Origin: Thermohalobaculum sp039030715
GTDB taxonomy: Bacteria; Pseudomonadota; Alphaproteobacteria; Rhodobacterales; Rhodobacteraceae
Length of the DNA: 64,000 nucleotides
Direction of reading: 5' to 3'
NCBI GenBank assembly: GCA_039030715.1
Contig: JBCCDU010000012.1
Location: forward strand, 1-64,000
A model generated the notes under the pieces. That model was not told where the DNA came from and made no database searches. It saw nothing but the letters and a program-made list of their open reading frames with translations. Positions 15,964 through 24,465 of the stretch are shown one piece after another (position 1 is the stretch's first letter; every line of letters starts with the position of its first letter). The translations under genes and the position numbers were made by a program.

Positions 15964-17757
15964 ATGACCATTTACACCCCGCCGATCCGCGATTTCGAAT
16001 TCGTTCTGCACGAGGCCCTGAAGATCCACGAGCTCGAAGATATCGCGGGCTACGAGGATCTGAGCCAGGACTTCACCGGCGCCATCCTCGAGGAGGCGGG
16101 CAAGCTCAGCCGCGACGTGCTGGCCCCGCTGAACCAGGTGGGCGATCAGCAGGGCTGTGTGCTGGAGAACGGCGTGGTGCGCACGCCGGAGGGTTTCAAG
16201 GAGGCCTTCGATCTGCTGCGCGAAGGCGGCTGGCCGGCGATGGACCTCAACCCGGAATATGGCGGCCAGGGCATCCCGGCGGTGCTGAGCCTGATGGTCG
16301 GCCTGATGCAATCGGCGGCCAATCTGGCCTTTGCGATGTATCCAGGCCTGACCCATGGCGCGTTTTCGGCGATCGAGGTTGCCGGCTCGGACGAGCAGAA
16401 GGCGACCTACCTGCCCAAGATGGCCACTGCCGAGTGGACCGGCACCATGAACCTGACCGAGCCGCATTGCGGTACCGATCTGGGCATGCTGCGCACCAAG
16501 GCGGTGCCGCAGGAGGATGGCAGCTACAAGATCTCGGGTCAGAAGATCTTCATCTCGTCCGGCGAGCATGACATGGCCGAGAACATCATCCACCTGGTCC
16601 TGGCGCGTCTGCCCGATGCGCCCAAGGGCACCAAGGGGATCAGCCTGTTCATCGTGCCGAAATTCATGGTCAACGAAGATGGCAGCCTGGGCACGCGCAA
16701 CGGCGTCGCCTGCGGCAAGATCGAAGAGAAGATGGGCATCCACGGCAACTCGACCTGCGTGATGAACTATGACGAGGCGACGGGCTTCCTGGTGGGTGAA
16801 CCCAACAAGGGCCTGAAAGCCATGTTCGTGATGATGAACGAGGCCCGCATGGGTGTCGGTCTGCAGGGGCTGGCGGTGGCTTCCGCCGCCTACGAGAATG
16901 CCGTCATCTATGCCAAGGACCGTTTGCAGGGCCGCGCCGTCACGGGCGCGCAAAACCCCGAAGGCCCTGCCGATCCCCTGATCGTCCACCCCGATGTGCG
17001 CCGGATGCTGATGGATCAGAAGGCATTCGTCGAGGGCGGCTATGGCTTCCTCGCCTGGGTCTCGATGCTGATGGATGCCGAGAAGCACCACAAAGACCCG
17101 GAGATGGCCGAAAAGGCGGGCAACATGGTTGGCCTGCTGACCCCCATCGTCAAAGGCTTTCTGACCGAAGAGGGCTATCGCCTCTGCGCCCAGGCGCAGC
17201 AGGTCTATGGCGGCCATGGCTATATCGAAGAATGGGGCATGAGCCAGTATGTCCGCGATGCCCGGATCACCATGATCTATGAAGGCGCCACCGGTGTGCA
17301 GGCGCTGGACCTGGTGGGCCGTAAACTGGGCCAGAACGGCGGCAAGCCGATCATGAACTTCTTCGAGTATATCAAGGGCTATATCAAGGAGAACGAGGAC
17401 GACCTGACCCTGGCGCGGGACTTCCTGGAACCGCTGAAGGCGGCCTCGAAGGATCTGCAGCAGGCGGCGATGTTCTTCATGCAGGCAGGTATGAAGGATC
17501 CGAACGCGGCGCTGGCCGGGTCGGTCGACTTCATGCACCTCTTCGGCCATGTCTGCATGGGGTTGAGCTGGACGCGTCAGGCCAAGGCTGCCCAGACCGC
17601 CCTGCAAAACGGGGCCGAGGACGAACAATTCTACCTCAACAAGCTCACCACCGGGCGGTACTACATGTCCCGTATCCTGCCCGAGACAAGCCTGCGCCTG
17701 GCCCGCATCCAGACTGGCGCAGCCCCTGTGATGGACCTGCCCGCCGAGGCGTTCTGA
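15964..17757 (+). CDS. Acyl-CoA dehydrogenase, long (FadE/DmdC-like) form
   Basis: A 597-residue flavoenzyme of the long acyl-CoA dehydrogenase class with a C-terminal extension. Motifs: NLTEPHCGTDLGMLRTKA and KISGQKIFISSGEHD (FAD and substrate binding), GLQGLAVASAAYENA, QVYGGHGYIEEWGMSQYVRDARI and the catalytic-base block MIYEGATGVQALDLVGRKL (Glu440). It oxidises acyl-CoA to 2-enoyl-CoA, passing electrons to ETF. The same subfamily includes DmdC (methylmercaptopropionyl-CoA dehydrogenase of DMSP demethylation), so substrate choice is open; no dmdB or dmdD is nearby. It is 74 bp after the MerR gene and is probably co-regulated with it. Confidence 0.93.
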   Translation: MTIYTPPIRDFEFVLHEALKIHELEDIAGYEDLSQDFTGAILEEAGKLSRDVLAPLNQVGDQQGCVLENGVVRTPEGFKEAFDLLREGGWPAMDLNPEYGGQGIPAVLSLMVGLMQSAANLAFAMYPGLTHGAFSAIEVAGSDEQKATYLPKMATAEWTGTMNLTEPHCGTDLGMLRTKAVPQEDGSYKISGQKIFISSGEHDMAENIIHLVLARLPDAPKGTKGISLFIVPKFMVNEDGSLGTRNGVACGKIEEKMGIHGNSTCVMNYDEATGFLVGEPNKGLKAMFVMMNEARMGVGLQGLAVASAAYENAVIYAKDRLQGRAVTGAQNPEGPADPLIVHPDVRRMLMDQKAFVEGGYGFLAWVSMLMDAEKHHKDPEMAEKAGNMVGLLTPIVKGFLTEEGYRLCAQAQQVYGGHGYIEEWGMSQYVRDARITMIYEGATGVQALDLVGRKLGQNGGKPIMNFFEYIKGYIKENEDDLTLARDFLEPLKAASKDLQQAAMFFMQAGMKDPNAALAGSVDFMHLFGHVCMGLSWTRQAKAAQTALQNGAEDEQFYLNKLTTGRYYMSRILPETSLRLARIQTGAAPVMDLPAEAF

Positions 17758-17772
17758 ACCGCTGAGACCACT

Positions 17773-17797
17773 GGACCGGGCGTGGATCGCCCGGTCC
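17773..17797 (+). terminator. 10-bp perfect hairpin after the acyl-CoA dehydrogenase gene
   Basis: GGACCGGGCG (17773-17782) and CGCCCGGTCC (17788-17797) around a TGGAT loop, 15 bp after the stop codon. The stem is strong but there is no U-tract after it, so it may pause transcription or protect the mRNA 3' end rather than terminate alone. Confidence 0.45.
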
Positions 17798-17866
17798 GCC
17801 CCCGCCATCTGCCGTTGTCCGGGCAACAGCGTCTCATCCGCTCATTCATGCGAAATGTCCGGAGCA

Positions 17867-17907
17867 TTGGACGCCGCAGAGTGTGTGGGGGGATCTGCGG
17901 CGTCCAA
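17867..17907 (+). terminator. 14-bp perfect inverted repeat, possible bidirectional terminator
   Basis: Arms TTGGACGCCGCAGA (17867-17880) and its exact complement (17894-17907), with a 13-nt loop rich in G. The plus-strand sequence after the stem is ATTGTTAA. It is placed 110 bp after the acyl-CoA dehydrogenase stop and 177 bp before the fadB-like start, so it would insulate the two genes. Confidence 0.5.
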
Positions 17908-18012
17908 ATTGTTAACTCGGACGCTCCATCCAGGGTTCCCAAAAAATCGAGAATAAATTGAACCAGTTTGCCACAGGCGAATCCGATTGCCGGGTGAACG
18001 GACTCGCATCTG

Positions 18013-18024
18013 CATGATATCATG
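18013..18024. promoter_or_regulatory. 12-bp perfect palindrome upstream of fadB-like gene
   Basis: CATGATATCATG lies 60 bp before the ATG, in an AT-richer stretch, with a second short palindrome (GGTT-GAGT-AACC) at 18031-18042. The placement fits an operator at a promoter. The binding protein is unknown; it does not match the MerR-type motif seen at 15402-15440. Confidence 0.35.
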
Positions 18025-18083
18025 TCTAATGGTTGAGTAACCTTCGCCCGACACGCGCTTTCGTCTACCCGCCGCCGAGCTCT

Positions 18084-20279
18084 ATGACAGACATTTTCCG
18101 CCTTTCCACCGACACCGATGGCATCGCAACCCTGACCTGGGACCTTCCCGGCGCCAGCATGAACGTGCTGACCGAGGCGGGGATCCTGGAGCTGGAGGAA
18201 GCGATCCCCGCCCTGCTGGCCGATGACGGCGTGCGCGGCGTGATCCTGACCTCGGCCAAGGCCGACTTCGCGGGCGGCATGGATCTTCCGACGATCCTGG
18301 AATACAAGCGCCGGGCCGAGGCGACCGAACAGCCCGCCAAGATGCTGTTCGATTTCACAATGCGGCTGCACGCCCTGCTCCGCCTGATCGAACGGGCGGG
18401 GGCAGATCCCAAGACACTGAAGGGCGGAAAGCCCTTTGTCTGGGCCTCGCCGGGCACGGGCGTGGGTATCGGCACCGAGCTTGCGCTGGCCTGTCATTAC
18501 CGGATCGCCGCCGACAATCCCAAGGCCAAGATCGGACTGCCCGAAATGCAGGTTGGGATCTTCCCGGGCGCGGGCGGCACCACACGGCTGATCCGGATGC
18601 TTGGGCTGCTCGGTTCCTCCGAATTCCTGCTGCAGGGCAAGACGCTGGCGCCTCAGGCGGCGAAGAAGGCCGGCTTGATCGATCAGGTCGTCGCGCCCCC
18701 GGATCTGCTTGACGCCGCCAAGGCATGGCTGGTGCAGGCGAGCGAGGACGACGCGGTCAAACCCTGGGACCGCAAGGGATTCCGTCTGCCAGGCGGCGGC
18801 CCCTACTCCGCCCCGGGCTTCCCGCTCTATGTCGGCGCGATGGCGATGGCTCATGGCAAGACGCAGGGCGCCTTGCCCGCCGCCAAGGCGATGCTGAGCG
18901 CGGTCTATGAGGGTGCGCAACTGCCCTTCGACGACGCAATCCGGGTCGAGGCCCGCTGGTTCACCAAGATCCTGCTGGATCCGTCTTCCGAGGCGATGAT
19001 CCGTACATTGTTCATCAACAAGCAAAAGCTCGAGAAAGGGGTCGCCCGCCCTGCCGGACAACCGGATCTGAGCGTGCGCAAGCTGGGTGTTCTGGGCGCG
19101 GGCATGATGGGCGCGGGCATCGCACAGGTCGCGGCCCAGGCCGGGATCGACGTGGTGCTGATCGACCGCGATCAGGCCGCGGCGGAGGCAGGTTTTGCCG
19201 CGATCTCCGACGCGCTGGAGAAACGTGTGGCGCGCAAATCGATGGATGCGACGAAGAAAGCCGCAATTCTGTCGCGGATCACACCTGCGACGGACTATGC
19301 CAAGCTCTCGGACGCCGACCTGACGGTTGAGGCGGTGTTCGAAGACCCAGCGATCAAGGCCGAGGTGACGGGCCGTGCCGAAGCCGCCATGCCCGAGGAT
19401 GCGATCTTCGCCACAAACACCTCCACGCTGCCGATCACCGATCTGGCTGGCGCCAGCACGCGGCCTGCGCAGTTCGTCGGCATTCATTTCTTCTCGCCCG
19501 TCGACCGGATGCTGTTGGTCGAGATCATCAAGGGGCCCGAGACCGGCGACGCCGCCGTGGCCAAGGCGCTGGATTTCGTGGGGCAGATCCGCAAGGTCCC
19601 GATCGTCGTCAAGGATGCACGCTTCTTCTACGCCAATCGCTGTATTCTGCCCTATGGCCAGGAGGGCGTGCGGATGATCGCGGAGGGGATCGCACCCGCC
19701 CTGATCGAGAATGCCGCCAAACAAATGGGCATGCCGCTGGGCCCGCTGCAACTGACTGACGAAACCTCGCTGGATCTGGCCTTGCGCATCGCGCGCGCCA
19801 CTGCGACGGCGCTGGGCGACGCGCATGAACCGACCCCCGCCGACGACCTGATCCGCGTGATGGTCGAGGACTACGGCCGTGCCGGGCGCAAAGCGGGCGC
19901 AGGCTTCTACGCCTATGACGACCGGGGAAAGCGGATTGGCCTTTGGCAGGGATTATCGGATCTGCACCCGCGCGCGGGCGAGCAGCCCGATCTGGAGGAG
20001 GTGCAGGACCGCCTGATGCTCGCCCAGACGCTGGAGGCTGTCCGCGCGCTCGAAGACGGCGTGCTGAGCGACATCCGCGAGGGCGACGTGGCCGCGATCC
20101 TGGGCTGGGGGTTCGCCCCCTGGACCGGCGGTCCCTTCGGTTGGCTGGACATCCTGGGGGCAGAGGAAGCCGTTGCAAGATGCCGCACTCTCGCCGCCCG
20201 CCACGGCAACCGTTTCGATCCGCCCGCGCTGCTGCGCCGGATGGCCGAGGAGGGCGGGCGGTTCTATTCCGAGGACTGA
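18084..20279 (+). CDS. Bifunctional enoyl-CoA hydratase / 3-hydroxyacyl-CoA dehydrogenase (FadB/FadJ type)
   Basis: A 731-residue fusion. The N-terminal hydratase half has the oxyanion-hole glycines and catalytic Glu154 in GLPEMQVGIFPGAGGTTRL. The dehydrogenase half has an NAD-binding GAGMMG near residues 338-343 and the catalytic His of GIHFFSPVDRMLLVEII near 469, then the C-terminal FYANRCILPY and PFGWLDILG blocks. It hydrates 2-enoyl-CoA and oxidises the 3-hydroxy product. ATG 18084 gives a normal family start (MTDIFRLSTDTDGIATLTWD). The thiolase for the last step is not adjacent. Confidence 0.95.
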   Translation: MTDIFRLSTDTDGIATLTWDLPGASMNVLTEAGILELEEAIPALLADDGVRGVILTSAKADFAGGMDLPTILEYKRRAEATEQPAKMLFDFTMRLHALLRLIERAGADPKTLKGGKPFVWASPGTGVGIGTELALACHYRIAADNPKAKIGLPEMQVGIFPGAGGTTRLIRMLGLLGSSEFLLQGKTLAPQAAKKAGLIDQVVAPPDLLDAAKAWLVQASEDDAVKPWDRKGFRLPGGGPYSAPGFPLYVGAMAMAHGKTQGALPAAKAMLSAVYEGAQLPFDDAIRVEARWFTKILLDPSSEAMIRTLFINKQKLEKGVARPAGQPDLSVRKLGVLGAGMMGAGIAQVAAQAGIDVVLIDRDQAAAEAGFAAISDALEKRVARKSMDATKKAAILSRITPATDYAKLSDADLTVEAVFEDPAIKAEVTGRAEAAMPEDAIFATNTSTLPITDLAGASTRPAQFVGIHFFSPVDRMLLVEIIKGPETGDAAVAKALDFVGQIRKVPIVVKDARFFYANRCILPYGQEGVRMIAEGIAPALIENAAKQMGMPLGPLQLTDETSLDLALRIARATATALGDAHEPTPADDLIRVMVEDYGRAGRKAGAGFYAYDDRGKRIGLWQGLSDLHPRAGEQPDLEEVQDRLMLAQTLEAVRALEDGVLSDIREGDVAAILGWGFAPWTGGPFGWLDILGAEEAVARCRTLAARHGNRFDPPALLRRMAEEGGRFYSED

Positions 20280-20285
20280 GCCTGG

Positions 20286-21164
20286 CTACTTCTCGTCATC
20301 GGCAGGACCGCGGCCTTCGCGCAGGATCCGTTCGATCGACATGCCTGTGCGATTGACCTGCGCCTGAGCCCATCTCACACGGCGTTCGAAAGCTTGGGGG
20401 CTTTCGCCACGCCGCCGATAGGTTTCATAATCCGAGCTATCCCTGCGCAGGCCGGAAGAGGACAAGGCTGCCTGACGGTTTCGCTGGCGCAGATTGCGCA
20501 GGTTCCGCTCGACCGCCGCCAACCGTTCGTTGGCCGCGCGCAGATCGCGGGTTGCCTGGTTGACATTTGCCCCGGCGGCGCGGCGGCGTTCCAATACGCG
20601 CTGGGCGCGGCGTTGGTCACGGCGGGCCTCGGCCACGCGATCCTCGGCTGCCTCGATGCGGCGATTGTTCGGGCCGGTCTGAGCACGGCGGCGGTCCTCA
20701 CGGACGGTTCTGTTGCGACGTTCGCCTTCACGTGCCGCGCCCCGCTCGAACTCGCGCTGGCGCTGGCGCGCTTGCGCACGGGCGAGTTCGCGGTCACGCG
20801 CCTCGCGGCGCTCCAGGTCACGCTGACGGGCCTCGCGGCGCTCCAACTCGCGTTGGCGGGCTTCGCGGCGCTCCAGTTCACGCTCACGCTGACGCAGACG
20901 CTGGTCACGGCTCTGACGCAGATCGGCCAAATAGATGTCCCGCTCACGCGCCGAATAGAACGCCCTGCCATCGGAGGTCGGGTAAAGCACCCGCCCGGAC
21001 CGGTCGCGATAGGGTTGCTGCGCGACAACACGCCCCCGGTCGAAGCGGTCGATGCCCGAACTGTTGCCGTAAAGATCACCATTTCCCGCCGTTGTCTGGC
21101 AGGCGGCAAGGCCACATGTCAGCGACAGAGCCATAACAAGGCTGGTTTTCGGTTTGAATGCCAT
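20286..21164 (-). CDS. Lipoprotein with Arg/Glu-rich decapeptide repeats
   Basis: A 292-residue predicted lipoprotein: signal peptide with lipobox LAAC (Cys22). After a region with YPTSDGRAFYSARERD it contains four near-identical decapeptides (RELERREARQ type) and then a long charged helical stretch very rich in Arg, Glu and Gln, likely a coiled coil. The ATG at 21164 is preferred over one seven codons upstream because GGAGGG lies 7 nt before it. No domain family is recognised. The stop is 6 bp from the convergent fadB-like stop. It may be a periplasmic envelope spacer or binding protein; that is speculation from composition. Confidence 0.8.
   Translation of the reverse strand: MAFKPKTSLVMALSLTCGLAACQTTAGNGDLYGNSSGIDRFDRGRVVAQQPYRDRSGRVLYPTSDGRAFYSARERDIYLADLRQSRDQRLRQRERELERREARQRELERREARQRDLERREARDRELARAQARQRQREFERGAAREGERRNRTVREDRRRAQTGPNNRRIEAAEDRVAEARRDQRRAQRVLERRRAAGANVNQATRDLRAANERLAAVERNLRNLRQRNRQAALSSSGLRRDSSDYETYRRRGESPQAFERRVRWAQAQVNRTGMSIERILREGRGPADDEK
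20761..20890. repeat. 30-bp tandem repeats inside the lipoprotein gene
   Basis: The unit CCTCGCGGCGCTCCA (or CTTCGCGGCG) recurs with exact 30-bp spacing at 20801, 20831 and 20861, with a degenerate unit on either side. It encodes the decapeptide repeats of the lipoprotein, and copy number could vary by slippage. Confidence 0.75.
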
Positions 21165-21355
21165 CAGACGCCCTCCTTCACGCAAGACCCGTCATTGATA
21201 CATATAGTGCCAATTTTTCTGTCGCGGCGGCCTCTTCACGTTCGCGTCAGGATCTATTGCACGAATATGGCGCAAAATGCGGGCTGGATGCGGCCTCGCC
21301 ACGGCATTACCCTGAAAAAACCCAAATCGAAGCCGCTGGAGACCGCGCGGTTCAT

Positions 21356-22570
21356 ATGACCAAGGCAGCGAACCTTCCCTTTCTGGACCTGGCCTCGACG
21401 GCGTTTTCGACCCGCGGGCCCGAAGTGGTCGCGGCGCGCGACGCCCATTGGTGCGCACGCACGCCCTTCGGTCTGGCCGTGCTGCGCCATCGCGAGGTCG
21501 GGCAATTGCTGCGCGACCGGCGCCTGCGCCAAGGCAGTTATGCCTGGCCCGAGAAGACCGGGCTGCAGGGCAGCTTCGCCGAATTCTGGAAGCGCAGCGT
21601 GATCAGCCAGGAGGGCGAGACGCATCGCCAATTGCGCGCCCTGGCCCTGCCCGCCCTGGCACCGGAGTTTGTCACCGCACTTACGCCCCGGTTCGATGAA
21701 ATTGCGGAGGACCTGGCATCGGGCCTGTGCAACGCAACGCCCGTGGAGTTCATGGAGCAATTCAGCATCCCCTTCGCTGGACAGGCCATCGCGATCCTGC
21801 TGGGTATGGCGCCGGGGGAGTGGCGCGAGATCTCGCACGACGCCTCGGATCTGGGCCTGGCGATGGGGGTCGATTGCAAACGCCACGAGGACCGCTTGAA
21901 CGCCGCCTGCGACCGGCTGATGGCGCTGGCGGACCGCCTGATCGCCAAGGCGCGCAAAGGCGTCGATCAGGACAGCTTCATCGCCCGGCTGGTGCGTCAG
22001 TTCGAGGGTATGGGCGACCTGAGCGAGCAGGCCCTGCGCGATATGGTCGTGATCTCGATCTTTGGCGGGGTCGATACCACGCGCTCGCAACTAGGCTTCG
22101 CGATGGTGCTTTTCGCGGAACACCAGGATCAGTGGCGCCTGATGCGCCGCGATCCCGGCCTGATCCCGATTGCTTTGGAGGAGGTGATCCGCGCCTGGCC
22201 CACCACCACCTGGAGCACTCGCGAGGCCACCTGCGACTTCGAGTTCAATGGCCAGCGCATCCCGGCGGGCGAGACGCTGCACCTGCTGGTCCACGCCTCG
22301 GCCCGCGACCCGGCGGTGACCGGGCAACCGGGCTTCGACATCACGGCCAAACGACACATCCATTTCGGCTTTGGCGGCGGCGCGCATACCTGTCTGGGCC
22401 AGTTGGTCGCCCGCACCGACATGGCCGCCGCAATGCGCGCCCTGTCCCGCCAGATCGAAAGCTTTGAAATCGCCGAGCCACCGGTCTTCCTGCCCGATAG
22501 CGGCAATACCAGCCCCGTGAGCCTGATGTTGCGCTGCCATCCGGGCGACCCCGAGGGGCGCGCGTCCTAA
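21356..22570 (+). CDS. Cytochrome P450
   Basis: A 404-residue soluble bacterial P450. The heme-binding loop is FGFGGGAHTCLGQLVAR with the iron ligand Cys346; the I-helix oxygen-activation motif is GGVDTTRSQ and the K-helix ExxR motif is EVIR. ATG 21356 gives the normal class length; the frame extends 66 codons upstream but that part is not P450-like. It monooxygenates an unknown substrate, and no ferredoxin or reductase gene is adjacent. The gene is convergent with the DUF1499 lipoprotein gene: the stops share CTAA. Confidence 0.95.
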   Translation: MTKAANLPFLDLASTAFSTRGPEVVAARDAHWCARTPFGLAVLRHREVGQLLRDRRLRQGSYAWPEKTGLQGSFAEFWKRSVISQEGETHRQLRALALPALAPEFVTALTPRFDEIAEDLASGLCNATPVEFMEQFSIPFAGQAIAILLGMAPGEWREISHDASDLGLAMGVDCKRHEDRLNAACDRLMALADRLIAKARKGVDQDSFIARLVRQFEGMGDLSEQALRDMVVISIFGGVDTTRSQLGFAMVLFAEHQDQWRLMRRDPGLIPIALEEVIRAWPTTTWSTREATCDFEFNGQRIPAGETLHLLVHASARDPAVTGQPGFDITAKRHIHFGFGGGAHTCLGQLVARTDMAAAMRALSRQIESFEIAEPPVFLPDSGNTSPVSLMLRCHPGDPEGRAS

Positions 22571-23076
22571 CCTCCCGTGCCGCGCCCGGCCACAAGCGGC
22601 GCAGTGTCGGCAAGTCGCGAGAGCCAACGGTCGAGCCGCTCGCCATTCACGCCCAGATCGGAATAGCCATAGATCGACTGCGAATAGATCACCAGCGAGG
22701 CACGCTGCCCCGCATCTCCCGTGCCCAGATCCACCGCCTCGACCGAAACGACATCCGGAAACCCGAAGATTGCCGAGCGTTGGACATAGGCACGCGCAGT
22801 CTTTGCCGTGGTCCAACCGGGCGGGATCGCTTCAACGTTATCATCCCCCAGCGCGACGGCATCCAGATAGTTCAGAAGCTCCTCTGGCCCGGTCGCGAAG
22901 ATCGGCACCCCGTGGGTCGGAGCGGTCGCGGTATCGACCTCGCGCGGGGCGCCCAGGGCCCAGTTGGCCGAACCGGGCGGCGTGGCCGAGGCAGGATCAG
23001 CCTGGACCGACGTCAGGTCACCGCCCGAACAGGCCGCCAAGAGACCTGCCAATCCCACTATCGCGATCCACCGCAT
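22567..23076 (-). CDS. DUF1499 family lipoprotein
   Basis: A 169-residue lipoprotein with a short signal peptide (MRWIAIVGLAGLLAAC, lipid-modified Cys16). The C-terminal part has the DUF1499 hallmarks: PDVVSVEAVDL, ASLVIYSQSIYGYSDLGVNGERLDRWLSRL. The start at 23076 has AGGAG 7 nt upstream and begins the signal peptide; the frame extends 56 codons further but without sense. Role unknown; members are envelope proteins. Confidence 0.88.
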   Translation of the reverse strand: MRWIAIVGLAGLLAACSGGDLTSVQADPASATPPGSANWALGAPREVDTATAPTHGVPIFATGPEELLNYLDAVALGDDNVEAIPPGWTTAKTARAYVQRSAIFGFPDVVSVEAVDLGTGDAGQRASLVIYSQSIYGYSDLGVNGERLDRWLSRLADTAPLVAGRGTGG

Positions 23077-23310
23077 GAGCCCGCTCCTGTTCCCGTCGCT
23101 GCCGACTTTCGACATAGACCGCCGCTTCGCACTGTCACGCCCAACGCCGGGCAACCGGACACGTCGGTCTGCCGCCGTGGCAGAGATGAAATGCGATACC
23201 GTAGTCGCCGCGCGGCCCAAAACCGACATCGGGTGTTCGCGCACAAACTAGACACCCCTGTACAGCGCAGGGATCCTCGACCCATATTCAGCACTGGGGA
23301 GAGCCGCGCC

Positions 23311-24456
23311 ATGACGCTACACCACACCGACCTTTCCGCTGTCACCCGACCGGTGGCCGAGGCGCGCGGGCTGCCCAATGCTTATTACACCAGTGAGGAG
23401 ATGTTCGAGGCCGAGAAGTCGCGCGTCTTCTTTCGCAACTGGGCTGCGCTTGGCTTTGCCAAGGATTGTCCGGAGCCGGGAGATGCCCGCCCGATCAGTT
23501 TTCTAGGCCAGCCCTTGGTCATGGTCCGGGGTAAGGATGGGGTGCTGCGTGTGTTTCAGAATATCTGCCGCCACCGCGGTATGATCCTGGTGCAGGAAGC
23601 CTGCAAGATCCAGCGGGCGATCCGTTGCCCCTATCACTCCTGGTGTTACGAGCTGTCAGGCGAATTGCGCACCACACCCCATGTCGGCGGGCCTGGCACC
23701 AACCGCCATGACGACATCAAGCGCGAGGAACTGGGGCTGATCGAGGTGCGCAGCCACGAATGGCTGGGCGTGGTTTTTGTGAATATCGACGGCGAAGCGG
23801 CGCCCTTCGAGGAAGTCCATGCCGAGGCGCTGTCGCGCTGGGCGGAATTCGACCACCCGCTGCATCATGGCGGGCCCGACAGCTCGTTCAAGCTGGATGT
23901 CGCCACCAACTGGAAGCTGGCGGTCGAGAATTATTGCGAAAGCTATCACCTGCCGTGGATTCATCCCGGCCTGAATTCCTACTCCCGGCTGGAGGATCAC
24001 TATCACATCGAGGCGCCGGGCAAGTTTTCCGGCCAGGGCACCACGGTCTATCGCCCGATGCTGTCGGAGGATGGCCGACGGTTTCCGGAATTCCCGGATC
24101 TCGGCGACAAATGGGATGAAGGGGCGGAATATATCGCGCTCTATCCCAATGTGCTTCTGGGCGTTCACAAGGACCACACCTTCGCGCAGATCCTGGAGCC
24201 GGTGGCGCTGGACCGCACGGTGGAGCATGTGGAGATCTACTTCACCGCGCCCCAGGTCACCGGCGACGACTGGGCCGAAATGCGCCAGAAGAACGCCGCC
24301 ATGTGGAAGGAGGTGTTCCTGGAGGACATCTTCGTCGTCGAAGGCATGCAGAGAGGCCGCCACGCCAGCGGTTTCGATGGTGGCAAATTCTCACCCGTTA
24401 TGGACAGCCCGACCCATTGCTTTCACCATTGGGTCGCGACCCAGATGGGGGCCTGA
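23311..24456 (+). CDS. Rieske ring-hydroxylating oxygenase, catalytic (alpha) subunit
   Basis: A 381-residue protein. The Rieske [2Fe-2S] site is C86-R-H88 (CRHRGM) and C106-P-Y-H109 (CPYHSW). The mononuclear iron site is indicated by NYCESYHLPWIHPGL (two His) with a later acidic ligand. It belongs to the aromatic-ring/quaternary-amine oxygenase class (GbcA, carnitine or stachydrine demethylases are relatives). The substrate is not certain, but a demethylating role would suit a genome with sarcosine oxidase. No reductase gene is adjacent. ATG 23311 follows GGGGAGAGCCGCGCC. Confidence 0.93.
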   Translation: MTLHHTDLSAVTRPVAEARGLPNAYYTSEEMFEAEKSRVFFRNWAALGFAKDCPEPGDARPISFLGQPLVMVRGKDGVLRVFQNICRHRGMILVQEACKIQRAIRCPYHSWCYELSGELRTTPHVGGPGTNRHDDIKREELGLIEVRSHEWLGVVFVNIDGEAAPFEEVHAEALSRWAEFDHPLHHGGPDSSFKLDVATNWKLAVENYCESYHLPWIHPGLNSYSRLEDHYHIEAPGKFSGQGTTVYRPMLSEDGRRFPEFPDLGDKWDEGAEYIALYPNVLLGVHKDHTFAQILEPVALDRTVEHVEIYFTAPQVTGDDWAEMRQKNAAMWKEVFLEDIFVVEGMQRGRHASGFDGGKFSPVMDSPTHCFHHWVATQMGA

Positions 24457-24465
24457 ACGCCCTCG

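Larger units (their letters stand above)
17758..18083. other. Gene-free region between the acyl-CoA dehydrogenase and fadB-like genes
   Basis: This 326-bp gap has no credible gene. It holds a 10-bp perfect hairpin (17773-17797), a 14-bp perfect inverted repeat (17867-17907), an AT-rich stretch (about 17938-17965) and a 12-bp palindrome 60 bp before the next ATG. In many relatives a thiolase gene (fadA) accompanies these two genes; no thiolase fragment is recognisable here. Confidence 0.6.

Noticed and set aside
15964..17757. A firm call of DmdC (DMSP demethylation)
   Set aside because: The protein is of the same long subfamily, but dmdA, dmdB and dmdD are not linked and the neighbour is a FadB-type enzyme.
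15844..17826. A 660-codon minus-strand frame over the acyl-CoA dehydrogenase gene
   Set aside because: Mirror frame of a well conserved enzyme; His/Asp/Arg-rich product with no motif or ribosome site.
17661..19826. A 721-codon minus-strand frame over the fadB-like gene
   Set aside because: Same reason: low-complexity antisense of a recognised bifunctional enzyme.
20761..20890. A CRISPR array
   Set aside because: The 30-bp units are contiguous and coding with no spacers; they encode peptide repeats.
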